Below are positions 26,338 to 35,440 of a stretch of DNA of 64,000 bases, piece by piece. Both the position numbers and the translations under genes were made by a program. The stretch's first letter is position 1. Every line of letters begins with the position of its first letter. The stretch lies in contig NZ_FQZZ01000001.1 of assembly GCF_900142185.1 (NCBI RefSeq), positions 62,001-126,000 on the forward strand, given 5' to 3'. The notes under the pieces were generated by a model. The model did not search any database. It was not told the origin of the DNA and worked only from the letters and a program-made list of their open reading frames with translations. The stretch comes from Lutimaribacter pacificus. Its GTDB lineage: Bacteria > Pseudomonadota > Alphaproteobacteria > Rhodobacterales > Rhodobacteraceae.

Positions 26338-27294
26338 ATGGTGCCTGCACTGAAATTGGTGGTCCAGCGTGTCGCGCTGGGCCTCCTGCTTCTTTTTCTC
26401 GTGTCCGTCCTGATCTTTGCGGGCACGCAGATCCTGCCGGGCGATGTGGCGCAATCCATCCTCGGCCAGTCCGCCACGCCCGAGGCGCTGGCGAACCTGC
26501 GCGCCGAACTGGGCCTGAACGAACCGGCTGTGACCCGCTATCTGGATTGGCTGTTCGGTGCGTTGCAGGGCGATCTTGGAACCGCCCTGACCAACGGGGC
26601 CAGCATCTCGGAAAGCCTGGGCCGGCGGCTGGGCAACACGATGTTCCTGGCCTTCTGGGCGGCCGTCGTTGCCGTGCCGCTGGCGATCTTTCTGGGCCTT
26701 CTGGCCGTGCGCTATCGTGACCGCTGGCCGGACAAGCTGATTTCGGGGGTCACGCTGGCCTCGATCTCGATCCCGGAATTCCTGATCGGCTATGTGCTGA
26801 TGTATTTCGTCGGGGTGAAGCTGGGCCTTGCCCCCTCGGTCGCCATGATCAACGACACGATGAGCCTGGGCCAGAAACTTCATGCCATCGCGCTGCCGGT
26901 GGCGGTTCTGACGCTGGTGGTGCTGGCGCATATGATGCGCATGACCCGCGCCGCCATCCTGAACGTGATGCAATCGGCCTATATCGAAACGGCCGAGCTG
27001 AAGGGCCTCTCGATGTTCACGATCATCTGGCGCCATGCCTTTCCCAATTCCATCGCGCCGATCGTCAACGTGGTGATGCTGAACCTGGCCTATCTGGTGG
27101 TCGGTGTCGTGGTGGTCGAGGTGGTGTTCACCTATCCCGGCATGGGGCAATACCTGGTCGATCACGTCTCGAAACGCGACGTGCCGGTGGTGCAGGCCTG
27201 CGGGCTTGTCTTTGCCGCCGTCTATATCGGGCTGAACATGATTGCCGATATCGTGTCGATCCTGTCGAACCCGCGTCTGAGGCATCCGAAATGA
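26338..27294 (+). CDS. Peptide-type ABC transporter permease (DppB-like)
   Basis: A 318-residue inner-membrane permease of the OppB/DppB type. The first membrane helix is LGLLLLFLVSVLIFAG. ILPGDVAQSILGQSATPE is the OppB loop, and the EAA-like coupling loop is AYIETAELKGLSMFTIIWRHAFPN. It starts one base after the binding-protein stop and overlaps the next permease by ATGA. It forms the channel with that gene product. Confidence 0.92.
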   Translation: MVPALKLVVQRVALGLLLLFLVSVLIFAGTQILPGDVAQSILGQSATPEALANLRAELGLNEPAVTRYLDWLFGALQGDLGTALTNGASISESLGRRLGNTMFLAFWAAVVAVPLAIFLGLLAVRYRDRWPDKLISGVTLASISIPEFLIGYVLMYFVGVKLGLAPSVAMINDTMSLGQKLHAIALPVAVLTLVVLAHMMRMTRAAILNVMQSAYIETAELKGLSMFTIIWRHAFPNSIAPIVNVVMLNLAYLVVGVVVVEVVFTYPGMGQYLVDHVSKRDVPVVQACGLVFAAVYIGLNMIADIVSILSNPRLRHPK

Positions 27295-28109
27295 CGAAGA
27301 ACATTCCCATAGCGGCCGCCATCGGCCTGTTCTTCACGGCGCTTTATTTCCTGATGGCGATCCTTGCGCCCTGGATCGCGCCCTACGGCATGGCCGAGGT
27401 CGTGGGCGGCGTATGGGAACCGCCAAGCGCCGAACACCTGATCGGCACCGACAATATCGGGCGCGACCTGCTGACGCGGATGATCTATGGCGGGCGCACC
27501 ACGATCTTCATCGCCACCGCCGCGACCGTCCTGTCCTTCACCACCGGGTCGGTTCTGGGGTTCCTTGCGGCAGTCATGGGCGGCTGGGTCGATCAGGTGA
27601 TGAGCCGTTTCGTCGACCTGCTGATGTCGATCCCGTCGCTGATCTTTGCGCTGGTCGTGCTGTCGGTGATGCCGGTGACGGTGCCCGTGCTGATCGTCGT
27701 GATGGGCCTGCTGGACAGCACGCGCGTCTACCGGCTGGCCCGCGCGGTGGCGGTGGATATCAACGTGATGGACTATGTCGAGGCCGCCAAGCTGCGCGGC
27801 GAGGGGCGTATCTGGATCATCTTCCGTGAAATCCTGCCCAATGCGCTCAGCCCGCTGGTGGCCGAGATGGGGCTGCGCTTCATCTTCATGGTGCTGTTCG
27901 TGTCGACCCTGTCCTTCCTCGGGCTGGGTGTGCAGCCGCCTGCCGCCGACTGGGGCGGGATCGTGAAGGAAAACAAGGACGGCATCGTTTACGGCATCGG
28001 CGCGGCGCTGTGGCCGGCGGTGGCGATCGCCACGCTGGCGATCAGCGTCAACCTGGTGGCGGACTGGGTGCTTAACCGCACCACCAGCCTGAAAGGGGGC
28101 CGGGGATGA
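27291..28109 (+). CDS. Peptide-type ABC transporter permease (DppC-like)
   Basis: A 272-residue permease of the OppC/DppC type. HLIGTDNIGRDLLTRMIYGGRTT is the family signature, and the coupling loop is DYVEAAKLRGEGRIWIIFREILPNA. It overlaps both neighbours by 4 bp (ATGA), indicating tight translational coupling in the importer operon. Confidence 0.92.
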   Translation: MTKNIPIAAAIGLFFTALYFLMAILAPWIAPYGMAEVVGGVWEPPSAEHLIGTDNIGRDLLTRMIYGGRTTIFIATAATVLSFTTGSVLGFLAAVMGGWVDQVMSRFVDLLMSIPSLIFALVVLSVMPVTVPVLIVVMGLLDSTRVYRLARAVAVDINVMDYVEAAKLRGEGRIWIIFREILPNALSPLVAEMGLRFIFMVLFVSTLSFLGLGVQPPAADWGGIVKENKDGIVYGIGAALWPAVAIATLAISVNLVADWVLNRTTSLKGGRG

Positions 28110-29752
28110 GCGAACCGCGCGATTCCTTGCTGAAAGTGCGCGATCTCAGGATCGGCGCGACCGTCTATCCGCCCGGCGAAAAGCCGCACGAGATCGAGAT
28201 CGTGCATGGCGTCAGCTTCGACCTGGAACCGGGGCGCGTGCTGGGGCTGATCGGGGAATCCGGGGCGGGGAAATCCACCATCGGACTGGCCTCGATGGCC
28301 TATGGCCGCGGCGGGGTGAAGATCACCGGCGGCGAGGTCCGGGTGAACGGGCGCGATATCCTGAAAACGTCGCTATCCGACCTGCGCCGCCTGCGCGGGG
28401 GCGAGGTGACCTATGTCAGCCAGTCGGCCGCCGCCTCGTTCAACCCGGCCAAGCCCATCATGGAGCAGGTGACCGAGGCCGCGGTGCGCCACGGCAAGTT
28501 CACCCGCAAGCAGGCCGAGGACCGCGCGGTCGGGCTGTTCCGCAAGCTGGGCCTGCCGAACCCGGAAACCATCGGGAAACGCTATCCGCACCAGGTATCG
28601 GGAGGGCAGTTGCAACGCTGCATGACGGCGCTGGCGCTGTGCCCCGAACCCGATCTTGTGGTGTTCGACGAACCCACCACGGCGCTGGACGTGACCACCC
28701 AGATCGACGTGCTGATGGCCATCAAGGAGGCGATCCGCGATACCGGCGTGGCCGCGATCTATATCACGCATGATCTGGCCGTGGTGGCGCAGGTCAGCGA
28801 CGATATCATGGTGCTGAAACTGGGTGACATGGTCGAATACGGCACCACCGACCAGATCATCAACAACCCGCAGGAAGAATATACTCAGGCGCTGGTGTCC
28901 GTCCGGTCGATCCGGCACGAGGAAAAGCAGCCCACCGATACCCCGTTGTTGCAGGTCGAGAACGTGACCGCGCGCTACAAGGGCACGAAATTCGACGTGC
29001 TTAAGGATGTAAACGTGGAGCTGCACCCCGGTCAGACGCTGGCGGTGGTGGGCGAAAGCGGCTCGGGGAAATCGACGCTGGCGCGGGTCATCACCGGGCT
29101 GTTGCCGCCGGGCGCGGGCCGGATCGTCTTTGACGGGCACGAGCTGACGCCCGACCTGGCCACGCGCCCGCGCGACGACCTGCGCGAATTGCAGATGATC
29201 TACCAGATGGCCGACGTGGCGATGAACCCGCGTCAGACCGTGGGCACGATCATCGGCCGCCCGCTGGAGTTCTATTTCGGGCTGAGAGGGGCCGAGAAAC
29301 GCCGCCGCGTGCAGGAATTGCTGGATGAGATCGAGATGGGCGAGGGGTTCATCGACCGCTACCCGGCCGAGCTGTCGGGCGGGCAGAAGCAGCGCGTGTG
29401 CATCGCCCGCGCGCTGGCCGCCAAGCCCAAGCTGATCATCTGCGACGAGGTGACATCGGCGCTCGATCCGCTGGTGGCCGACGGCATCCTGAAGCTGTTG
29501 CTGAATCTGCAAAAGATCGAGGATGTGGCCTATCTCTTCATCACGCACGATCTGGCCACCGTGCGCGCCATCGCCGACAGCATCGCGGTGATGTATCAGG
29601 GGCAGGTCGTGCGCTATGGGACGAAAAGCGAGGTGCTCAGCCCGCCCTTCGACGACTACACCGACCTCCTGCTCAGCTCGGTGCCGGAAATGCGGCTGGG
29701 CTGGCTGGAGGACGTGATCGCCAGCCGCAGGATGGAAAGCGCGGGGAACTGA
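28106..29752 (+). CDS. Dual-domain peptide-type ABC transporter ATPase (DppD-DppF fusion)
   Basis: A 548-residue protein with two ABC cassettes, the fused form of the oligopeptide ATPases. Walker A motifs are GESGAGKS (50-57) and GESGSGKS (316-323). The signatures are VSGGQLQRCM and LSGGQKQRVCI, and Walker B LVVFDEPTTALDV and LIICDEVTSALDP. In the second, D-E-V replaces the usual D-E-P, as often seen in this family. The product energises import through the two permeases upstream. Confidence 0.93.
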   Translation: MSEPRDSLLKVRDLRIGATVYPPGEKPHEIEIVHGVSFDLEPGRVLGLIGESGAGKSTIGLASMAYGRGGVKITGGEVRVNGRDILKTSLSDLRRLRGGEVTYVSQSAAASFNPAKPIMEQVTEAAVRHGKFTRKQAEDRAVGLFRKLGLPNPETIGKRYPHQVSGGQLQRCMTALALCPEPDLVVFDEPTTALDVTTQIDVLMAIKEAIRDTGVAAIYITHDLAVVAQVSDDIMVLKLGDMVEYGTTDQIINNPQEEYTQALVSVRSIRHEEKQPTDTPLLQVENVTARYKGTKFDVLKDVNVELHPGQTLAVVGESGSGKSTLARVITGLLPPGAGRIVFDGHELTPDLATRPRDDLRELQMIYQMADVAMNPRQTVGTIIGRPLEFYFGLRGAEKRRRVQELLDEIEMGEGFIDRYPAELSGGQKQRVCIARALAAKPKLIICDEVTSALDPLVADGILKLLLNLQKIEDVAYLFITHDLATVRAIADSIAVMYQGQVVRYGTKSEVLSPPFDDYTDLLLSSVPEMRLGWLEDVIASRRMESAGN

Positions 29753-29774
29753 GCCCGCGATGCGGTGGTGATGC

Positions 29775-30611
29775 ATGAAACGCAAGCTTCTTCTGATCAT
29801 TCTGGACGGTGTGCCGCTGCGCAACTGGACGCGGCTTTTCGGCAATCTTGAAGGCTGGGTGCAGTCGGGCGCGGCGCGGCGCTGGACCATGCGCTCGGTG
29901 CTGCCGTCGATCTCGGCCTCGTGCTATGCCTCGATCCACACCGGGATCACCCCGCAGGAACATGGCTGCACGGGCAATGGCAACGTGTTCTATCTGGACA
30001 AGCCCGATATCTTTGCGCAGGTGCGCGCCGCCGGTGGTGTGACCGGGGCGGTGGCGCATTCGTTCTGGTCCGAGTTCTTCAACCGCGCGCCGTTCGATCT
30101 GGTGCGGGATATCGAATATGACGAACCCGCCAGCGCCACGATCAATCACGGGCGGTTCCACACGATGACCGGCTACGGGCTGATCAACCAGATGACGCCT
30201 TCGGACGTGGACCTGTTTGCCACGCTGACCAGCCTGTGCGCACGGTTCGGCCTGGATTACGGGCTGCTGCATACCTGTACGCTGGACAGCATGGGGCATC
30301 GCTTTTTCCACGAAAGCCGGGAGATGGATCACGCCTGCGCCGTGATGGACGAGATGCTGGCCCCCTTCATCCCGAAATGGCGCGCGATGGGGTACGAGGT
30401 GATCGTGACCGCCGATCACGGCCAGGATGCGCGTGGCCATCATGGCGGGCACGACCCGTTGCAGCAGGATTTCGCGCTTTACTATTTCGGCGATGGCGAC
30501 GGACCCGCACCCGATACGCCGCTTGACCAGTTGCAACTGGCATCGAGTATCCTGCGCCTGCTGGGCGCACCCGTTCCCGAAACGATGCAGGCCGAGCCGT
30601 TCCTGCGCTGA
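29775..30611 (+). CDS. Alkaline-phosphatase-superfamily phosphodiesterase-like protein
   Basis: A 278-residue enzyme of the nucleotide pyrophosphatase/phosphodiesterase branch of the alkaline phosphatase superfamily. The N-terminal LLLIILDGVPL supplies the first metal aspartate (D11), the nucleophile is probably in the SISASCYASIHTG segment, and TLDSMGHRFFH and VIVTADHGQDARGHHGGH supply the remaining metal ligands. No signal peptide is evident, so it is likely cytoplasmic. It closes the importer unit 22 bp after the ATPase and may hydrolyse a phosphodiester or phosphonate in the imported compound. The substrate is unknown. Confidence 0.82.
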   Translation: MKRKLLLIILDGVPLRNWTRLFGNLEGWVQSGAARRWTMRSVLPSISASCYASIHTGITPQEHGCTGNGNVFYLDKPDIFAQVRAAGGVTGAVAHSFWSEFFNRAPFDLVRDIEYDEPASATINHGRFHTMTGYGLINQMTPSDVDLFATLTSLCARFGLDYGLLHTCTLDSMGHRFFHESREMDHACAVMDEMLAPFIPKWRAMGYEVIVTADHGQDARGHHGGHDPLQQDFALYYFGDGDGPAPDTPLDQLQLASSILRLLGAPVPETMQAEPFLR

Positions 30612-30730
30612 CGGGCTGACAGTCGCATTTTCGCCGTAATTGGTGCGGATTTCAGGATTTTCCCAGTGGGATATTCCCGCAACATTTTGGTTTTCCCACA
30701 GTATTTTGTGTGCGCGGGTAAAAAACCATC

Positions 30731-30747
30731 TTTCGAATGTGTCGAAA
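30731..30747. promoter_or_regulatory. Inverted repeat upstream of the BapA-like gene
   Basis: TTTCGA (30731-30736) and TCGAAA (30742-30747) are perfect arms around ATGTG, in an AT-rich stretch 76 bp before the gene start. The 211-bp gap 30612-30822 also has TCCCA-G-TGGGA at 30661-30671. The arms look like a dimer-binding operator for the adhesin locus; the regulator is unknown. Confidence 0.4.
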
Positions 30748-30822
30748 ATAAGGTAACGTTTGCCGCACAATAACAGGCGCCGTCGGTAAATCGTGCGCCA
30801 AGAGGCAAAGAGTGGTGTTGTT

Positions 30823-33800
30823 ATGAAGGCGATTGAGTTCGTCGTCCGTACTAGTATGGGCGCAGTTGAGCGCGGTGAAATCCCCCAGAACGAAACAATG
30901 ACAAAGCTCGCTGTCCCCGGCGGCGCCGAGATGTCGTTGAATCTGCGGCAGATGGATCTGCAGGGCTTCAGCCGTATCGGAAACGACTTGGAAATTGTCC
31001 TGGCGGACGGGCGGGTTATCCTTCTCGAGGATTACTATGTCGGTGGCGAACCGGCGGCGCGCCTGTTCATCAGTGCCGACGGATACCTCAGCGAGGTAAC
31101 GCTGGCCGAAGGGTCGGACGGGGTGCTTTACGCGCAATACGGCCCGACCGAGCAATGGGGCAAGTGGAGCCCCTCGGACGATCTGATCTTTGTCGGCGAT
31201 CCCGAGGTCGCCGTGGCCGACGCCTATGCGGCGGGCGATAACGAGGTCAGCATGTTGGGCGCCGCCCTGCTGGGTGGCGGTGGCCTTGGCGGCCTGGCGG
31301 CCGGCGGGGCCGCGGCGCTGGGCGGTGCGGCCTTGCTGGCCGGCGGCGATGGCAGCGATGGCGGCAAGGACGGCAACGGCGGTGCTGGCGACGGTGGCGG
31401 CACTGGCGGGACCGACCGGATCGTGCCCACGGTGAACGAAAAAGGCGTGATCGAGATCGGCGGCGACGAGGCCGTGGCCAACGGCCCCTCGGTTTCGATC
31501 TCGGGCACCGGCGCGCCGGGCGCCACGGTCGACGTAACCATCGGCGGCGAAAGCGAAAGCACGACCGTTGGCGATGACGGAACGTGGGAAGTGACCTTTG
31601 ACGATGGCACTTTCCCGGCCGATGGCAGCCATGACACGGCGGTGGTTGTCACCGATCCCGATGGCCATGTGACCGGAATCGAAGGCCCCGATGTGGTCAT
31701 CGACACGACCGCGCCCGAACTGGGCTTCACCGACGGGACCAGATCGGTGGGCGACATCACCAATGGCGAGGATCATACCGATGGCGTGGAAATCGCCGGC
31801 ACGGGTGAGCCGGGCGCCAGCGTTTCCGTCGTGGTGGGCGGGGCAAGCTATGACACGGTGGTCGGCGGCGACGGAACCTGGGGCGTGGTCGTCGATACCG
31901 CGACCCTTGGCACGGGCGAATACGAGGCCGGTATTACCGTCACCACGACCGACAGCTTCGGCAACAGCGCCGTCTTTACCGACAGCGTGGTGATCGACAC
32001 GCAATCCTTCATCGAGATTTCGCCCGCGCCGGTCACGTCCGACAACGTGGTCAATCACGACGAACGCCTGAATGACGGCGTGACCCTGACCGGCACGACC
32101 GAGCCGGGCGCCAGTGTCGAGATCACGCTGGGCGGCGTTACCCGTCCGGCACAGGTGGATGGCAGCGGAAACTGGAGCGTGACCTTCCCAGCGGGCGATC
32201 TGCCCACCGGCGAAACCACGGCCGATGTTCTGGCGGTCACGACCGATGCGGCGGGCAACACCGCCAGCACCACGGGCAGCGTGCGGTTCGATACCGAGGT
32301 GCGGAACTTCACGCTCGGCAACGTGCCGGGCGGTGCCGACGGTGTGATCAACGCGGCCGAGGCCGATGCCGGCCTTGTGGTCAGCGGCACGACCGAGCCC
32401 GGTTCGCGCGTGACGGTGCAACTGGGGCAGGCGGTGGTTCAGGCCAGCGTCGACGATCAGGGCGTCTGGACCGCGACGATCCCGCAGGGCCAGATCGCGC
32501 GGGGCGAATATATCGCGACGATGACCGTCACCTCGACCGACATGGCCGAAAACGTCGCCACGATCACCGAGCAGGTGCGGGTCGATACCGATGCGGGCAT
32601 CCTGACGCTCAGCCAGGCGCCGATCGAGGGCGACAACGTCATCAACGCACAGGAAAGCCTGGATGGCGTGGTGATCCGCGGCACCGCCGATCCCGGTGCG
32701 ACGGTTCAGGTCAGCCTTGGCGGCGTGACCCGCAGCACGGTGGCCGACGGCAATGGCAACTGGCAGCGCCTGTTCACCCACGCCGAGATACCGGCAGATA
32801 CCGACAGCGCGCCGATCGTGGCCACGACCACCGACGACGCCGGCAACACGCGCACGGTGACCGGCAGCGTCGGCGTCGATACCGTGGTGGAAAGCCACTC
32901 GCTCGCCACGTCGCAGGTTGCGGGCGATGGCGTCATCAACGCGGCCGAACAGTCCGGCATCGTCGAGGTTACCGGCACGGTCGAGCCGGGCTCGGTCGTG
33001 ACGGTCACGATTGCGAATATCCCGCAGCAGGCCGTGGTCCAGCCCGACGGAAGCTGGACCGCCCGTTTCCCGGCCGGTGCGCTGCCCACGGGCGAGGGAA
33101 CGCTGGACGTGACTGTCCGCTCGGTCGACCGGCATGGCAACGTCGCCACGCTGAACGACACGGTCGAGCTGGACACCTACGTCAATCAACTGAACACGAC
33201 CGGCGATCCGACCGGCGGCGACGGCGTGGTCAACCTGGCCGAGGCGCAGGCCGGGCTGAGCCTGTCGGGGCAGGTCGAACCGGGGTCGGGCGTGCTGGTC
33301 ACGGTGGCGGGCATGTCCTACGAGGCCACGGTAACCGCCGGCGGCCACTGGACGCTGGATCTGCCCTTCGGGGCGATCCCGGCCGGGCAGGACAGTGTCG
33401 ATCTGGATATCGCGGCCACGGATGCGGCGGGTAATACCCACAGCATCACGCAAACGCTGGCGCTGGATTTCGACGTGCCCGACGTGCCGATCATCGAGGA
33501 TTACACCCGCAACGTGAGCGGCTATTCCGCGATATCCGTCGACCTGACCGAGAATGACGTCACCGTCTACGAGGTCGACCACGGCGTGCCGGGTGCGCAG
33601 GTCGGCGGTGAGGGCCTGCCGATCGACGTCCTCGGGGTCGAAAGGTTCGGCTTTACCCCCGAGATCGCCGATGGCTCGCACCTGATCGTGCAAAGCACCG
33701 ATGCGGCGGGCAACAGCTCGGGCACCTACCTGGTGCTGGACGAGGCGTCGACCTCTCAGGTGGATCTGTCGAACCCGGCCCTCGGTGCCTTCAACATCGA

Positions 33801-34038
33801 GGCGATCGACCTGCAATTCGCCGAGGACAGCCAGCTTACGCTGACCGAGGCGCAGATCAAGGCGCTGTCGGCCAACACCGACACGCTGGTGATCTCGGGC
33901 GGGGTGGACGATACGGTGACGATCACCGGCGCCACGCATACCGGCCAGTCGCAGACGGTCGGCGGGCAGGTGCACGACGTCTATACCCTGGGCGATGCCA
34001 CCGTTCTGATCGACGACGATATCACCACCGTCATCTGA
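30823..34038 (+). CDS. BapA-like large secreted adhesin with seven 98-residue Ig-like repeats
   Basis: A 1071-residue protein without a signal peptide, fitting type I secretion. Residues 1-130 match the BapA/Bap/LapF prefix domain (opening KAIEFVVRTSMGAVERGEI). A Gly/Ala-rich hydrophobic stretch, 145-175, with LAAGG is followed by a Gly/Asp linker. Residues about 202-887 are seven Ig-like repeats. The C-terminal part (FNIEAIDLQFAEDSQLTLTE, then IDDDITTVI) resembles T1SS secretion ends, but RTX nonapeptides are absent. The ATG at 30823 was chosen, with a GTG at 30793 as the alternative. The next three genes encode an outer-membrane factor, ABC exporter and adaptor, the same order as Salmonella bapABCD. 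The expected role is surface attachment or biofilm. Confidence 0.88.
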   Translation: MKAIEFVVRTSMGAVERGEIPQNETMTKLAVPGGAEMSLNLRQMDLQGFSRIGNDLEIVLADGRVILLEDYYVGGEPAARLFISADGYLSEVTLAEGSDGVLYAQYGPTEQWGKWSPSDDLIFVGDPEVAVADAYAAGDNEVSMLGAALLGGGGLGGLAAGGAAALGGAALLAGGDGSDGGKDGNGGAGDGGGTGGTDRIVPTVNEKGVIEIGGDEAVANGPSVSISGTGAPGATVDVTIGGESESTTVGDDGTWEVTFDDGTFPADGSHDTAVVVTDPDGHVTGIEGPDVVIDTTAPELGFTDGTRSVGDITNGEDHTDGVEIAGTGEPGASVSVVVGGASYDTVVGGDGTWGVVVDTATLGTGEYEAGITVTTTDSFGNSAVFTDSVVIDTQSFIEISPAPVTSDNVVNHDERLNDGVTLTGTTEPGASVEITLGGVTRPAQVDGSGNWSVTFPAGDLPTGETTADVLAVTTDAAGNTASTTGSVRFDTEVRNFTLGNVPGGADGVINAAEADAGLVVSGTTEPGSRVTVQLGQAVVQASVDDQGVWTATIPQGQIARGEYIATMTVTSTDMAENVATITEQVRVDTDAGILTLSQAPIEGDNVINAQESLDGVVIRGTADPGATVQVSLGGVTRSTVADGNGNWQRLFTHAEIPADTDSAPIVATTTDDAGNTRTVTGSVGVDTVVESHSLATSQVAGDGVINAAEQSGIVEVTGTVEPGSVVTVTIANIPQQAVVQPDGSWTARFPAGALPTGEGTLDVTVRSVDRHGNVATLNDTVELDTYVNQLNTTGDPTGGDGVVNLAEAQAGLSLSGQVEPGSGVLVTVAGMSYEATVTAGGHWTLDLPFGAIPAGQDSVDLDIAATDAAGNTHSITQTLALDFDVPDVPIIEDYTRNVSGYSAISVDLTENDVTVYEVDHGVPGAQVGGEGLPIDVLGVERFGFTPEIADGSHLIVQSTDAAGNSSGTYLVLDEASTSQVDLSNPALGAFNIEAIDLQFAEDSQLTLTEAQIKALSANTDTLVISGGVDDTVTITGATHTGQSQTVGGQVHDVYTLGDATVLIDDDITTVI
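31426..33483 (+). repeat. Seven in-frame 294-bp coding repeats (98 residues each)
   Basis: The proline of the conserved PG turn falls at residues 232, 330, 428, 526, 624, 722 and 820, that is codons at 31516, 31810, 32104, 32398, 32692, 32986 and 33280, exactly 294 bp apart. The units diverge in sequence but never in length. Unit boundaries are approximate. Confidence 0.9.
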
Positions 34039-34126
34039 CGGTGCCGGTCTTCGGGGCGCGCGCGCGGTTCCATGCGCGCGCGTCCCGGCAATCGAAAGAA
34101 CAAGCGCCGGGTACAAGGGGCGGTTC

Positions 34127-35440
34127 ATGGGGCAGAGTATGCGTTTCGGGGTTCTGGTTTGCGCGGGGGTGGTGCTGTCGGCCTGCATGGGGCCGGGCGG
34201 CACGTCCGGCGATACGGTCACGCGCAACGCCCCGCCGGCCCCGGCCCCGGCCACCGCGCTGGGCGCCGCGCAGGCCGATGCCGAAGGGTCGGTCATCCTC
34301 GAAACGCTGATGGCCCGCGAAAGCGCGCTGCCGGATGGCGGCGCCTATGATGCCGTGGCCACCGCGGTTCTGGCCGCCAACAGCCGCGCCGCCGAGGCAG
34401 AGCTGCGCAGCGCCAGGCTGCGGGCGCAGGCGGCGGCGAAGAACTGGCTGCCCACGCTCGGCCCGCAGATCAGCCTGACCAGCCTGTCGGACGTGATCGC
34501 CTCGCTCGTGGTCGATCAAGTGCTGTTCGACAATGGCCGCAAGAAGGCCGAGCGCGCCTTTGCCCGGGCCGATGTCGAGGTGGCCGCCGTCACGCTGGCG
34601 CAGGACACCAACGACCGGGTGTTCACCGCGCTGTCGCTTTATCTCGATGCGCAGAAGGCGCGCGAACGGGCGGCGCTGGCCGCGCGTTCGGAACAGGACA
34701 TGGCGCATTTCGAATGGATCATGGATCAGCGCGTGCGGGGCGGGGTGTCGAACATGTCCGACCTCAACGTGATCCGGCAGAAGCTGGCCGAGATCCGCGC
34801 CGACCGGCAGGCCCAGTCCGAGGCCGCCGCGGCCGCACTGGCCGAGTTGAACGTGATGGCGATCCGCCCGCTGGATGACGTGTCGGGCCTGTCGCCCCTG
34901 TCGCCGGCCATGACTGGCGCCGACCCGTTGCCGGTGCTGCTGGCCGAGGCCGAGAAACGGCGCGCGGTCGAGGCGGCCAGGATCGAGCGTGCGGGCTTTC
35001 TGCCCGGCGCAAGCGTGGGTGCGGTGCTGGGCGACAACAGCAGCGATCCGGCGCTGAGCGTCGCATCCGACAAGCCGCTGGGCTTTGGCACGGGGGCGAG
35101 CCTGAAGGCCGTCGAGGCCGGGAAAGAGGCCGCCGGCCGCAAGGTGTCGCAGGCGCGCGAGGACAGCGGACGCCGGTTGCGCCGGCTGGAAAGCGAGGCG
35201 GGCGCACAGGCGCGGCAGCGCGACGAGGCCGGGAAACTGGCGGTGGCGGCAAAGCGCAACCTCGACCTGTTCCAGAGCCAGTATGACGCGGGGCAGCGGC
35301 AGGTGATGGATGTGGTGGGCGTCTATGAAACCTATGCCCGCCAGCACGAGGCGGAACTGGACCTGAAATACGGTGCCGCCCGTGCGCAGCTTGAAATCGC
35401 GCGTGAACTGGGCCTTCTGGCCGACGGGGGGCAGATTTGA
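34127..35440 (+). CDS. TolC-like outer-membrane factor of type I secretion (lipoprotein)
   Basis: A 437-residue outer-membrane efflux protein. A lipobox (VLSAC) follows a short hydrophobic helix, so the product is probably lipid-anchored. Long alanine-rich helical segments (LRSARLRAQAAAKNWLPT, AAAAALAELNVMA) and a GQRQVMDVVGVYETYARQ segment are typical of TolC-type tunnels. It would form the outer-membrane channel for the adhesin upstream. It lies 88 bp after the adhesin and its stop overlaps the exporter's TTG start. Confidence 0.85.
   Translation: MGQSMRFGVLVCAGVVLSACMGPGGTSGDTVTRNAPPAPAPATALGAAQADAEGSVILETLMARESALPDGGAYDAVATAVLAANSRAAEAELRSARLRAQAAAKNWLPTLGPQISLTSLSDVIASLVVDQVLFDNGRKKAERAFARADVEVAAVTLAQDTNDRVFTALSLYLDAQKARERAALAARSEQDMAHFEWIMDQRVRGGVSNMSDLNVIRQKLAEIRADRQAQSEAAAAALAELNVMAIRPLDDVSGLSPLSPAMTGADPLPVLLAEAEKRRAVEAARIERAGFLPGASVGAVLGDNSSDPALSVASDKPLGFGTGASLKAVEAGKEAAGRKVSQAREDSGRRLRRLESEAGAQARQRDEAGKLAVAAKRNLDLFQSQYDAGQRQVMDVVGVYETYARQHEAELDLKYGAARAQLEIARELGLLADGGQI

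Noticed and set aside
31426-33483. Regular spacing of repeats as a possible CRISPR-like array
   Set aside because: The period is 294 bp, repeats are diverged and in frame within one protein. No CRISPR or cas gene is present in the window.
30652-34296. A 1214-codon minus-strand frame opposite the BapA-like gene
   Set aside because: It mirrors the repeats of the adhesin, has no domain of its own, and lacks a ribosome site.
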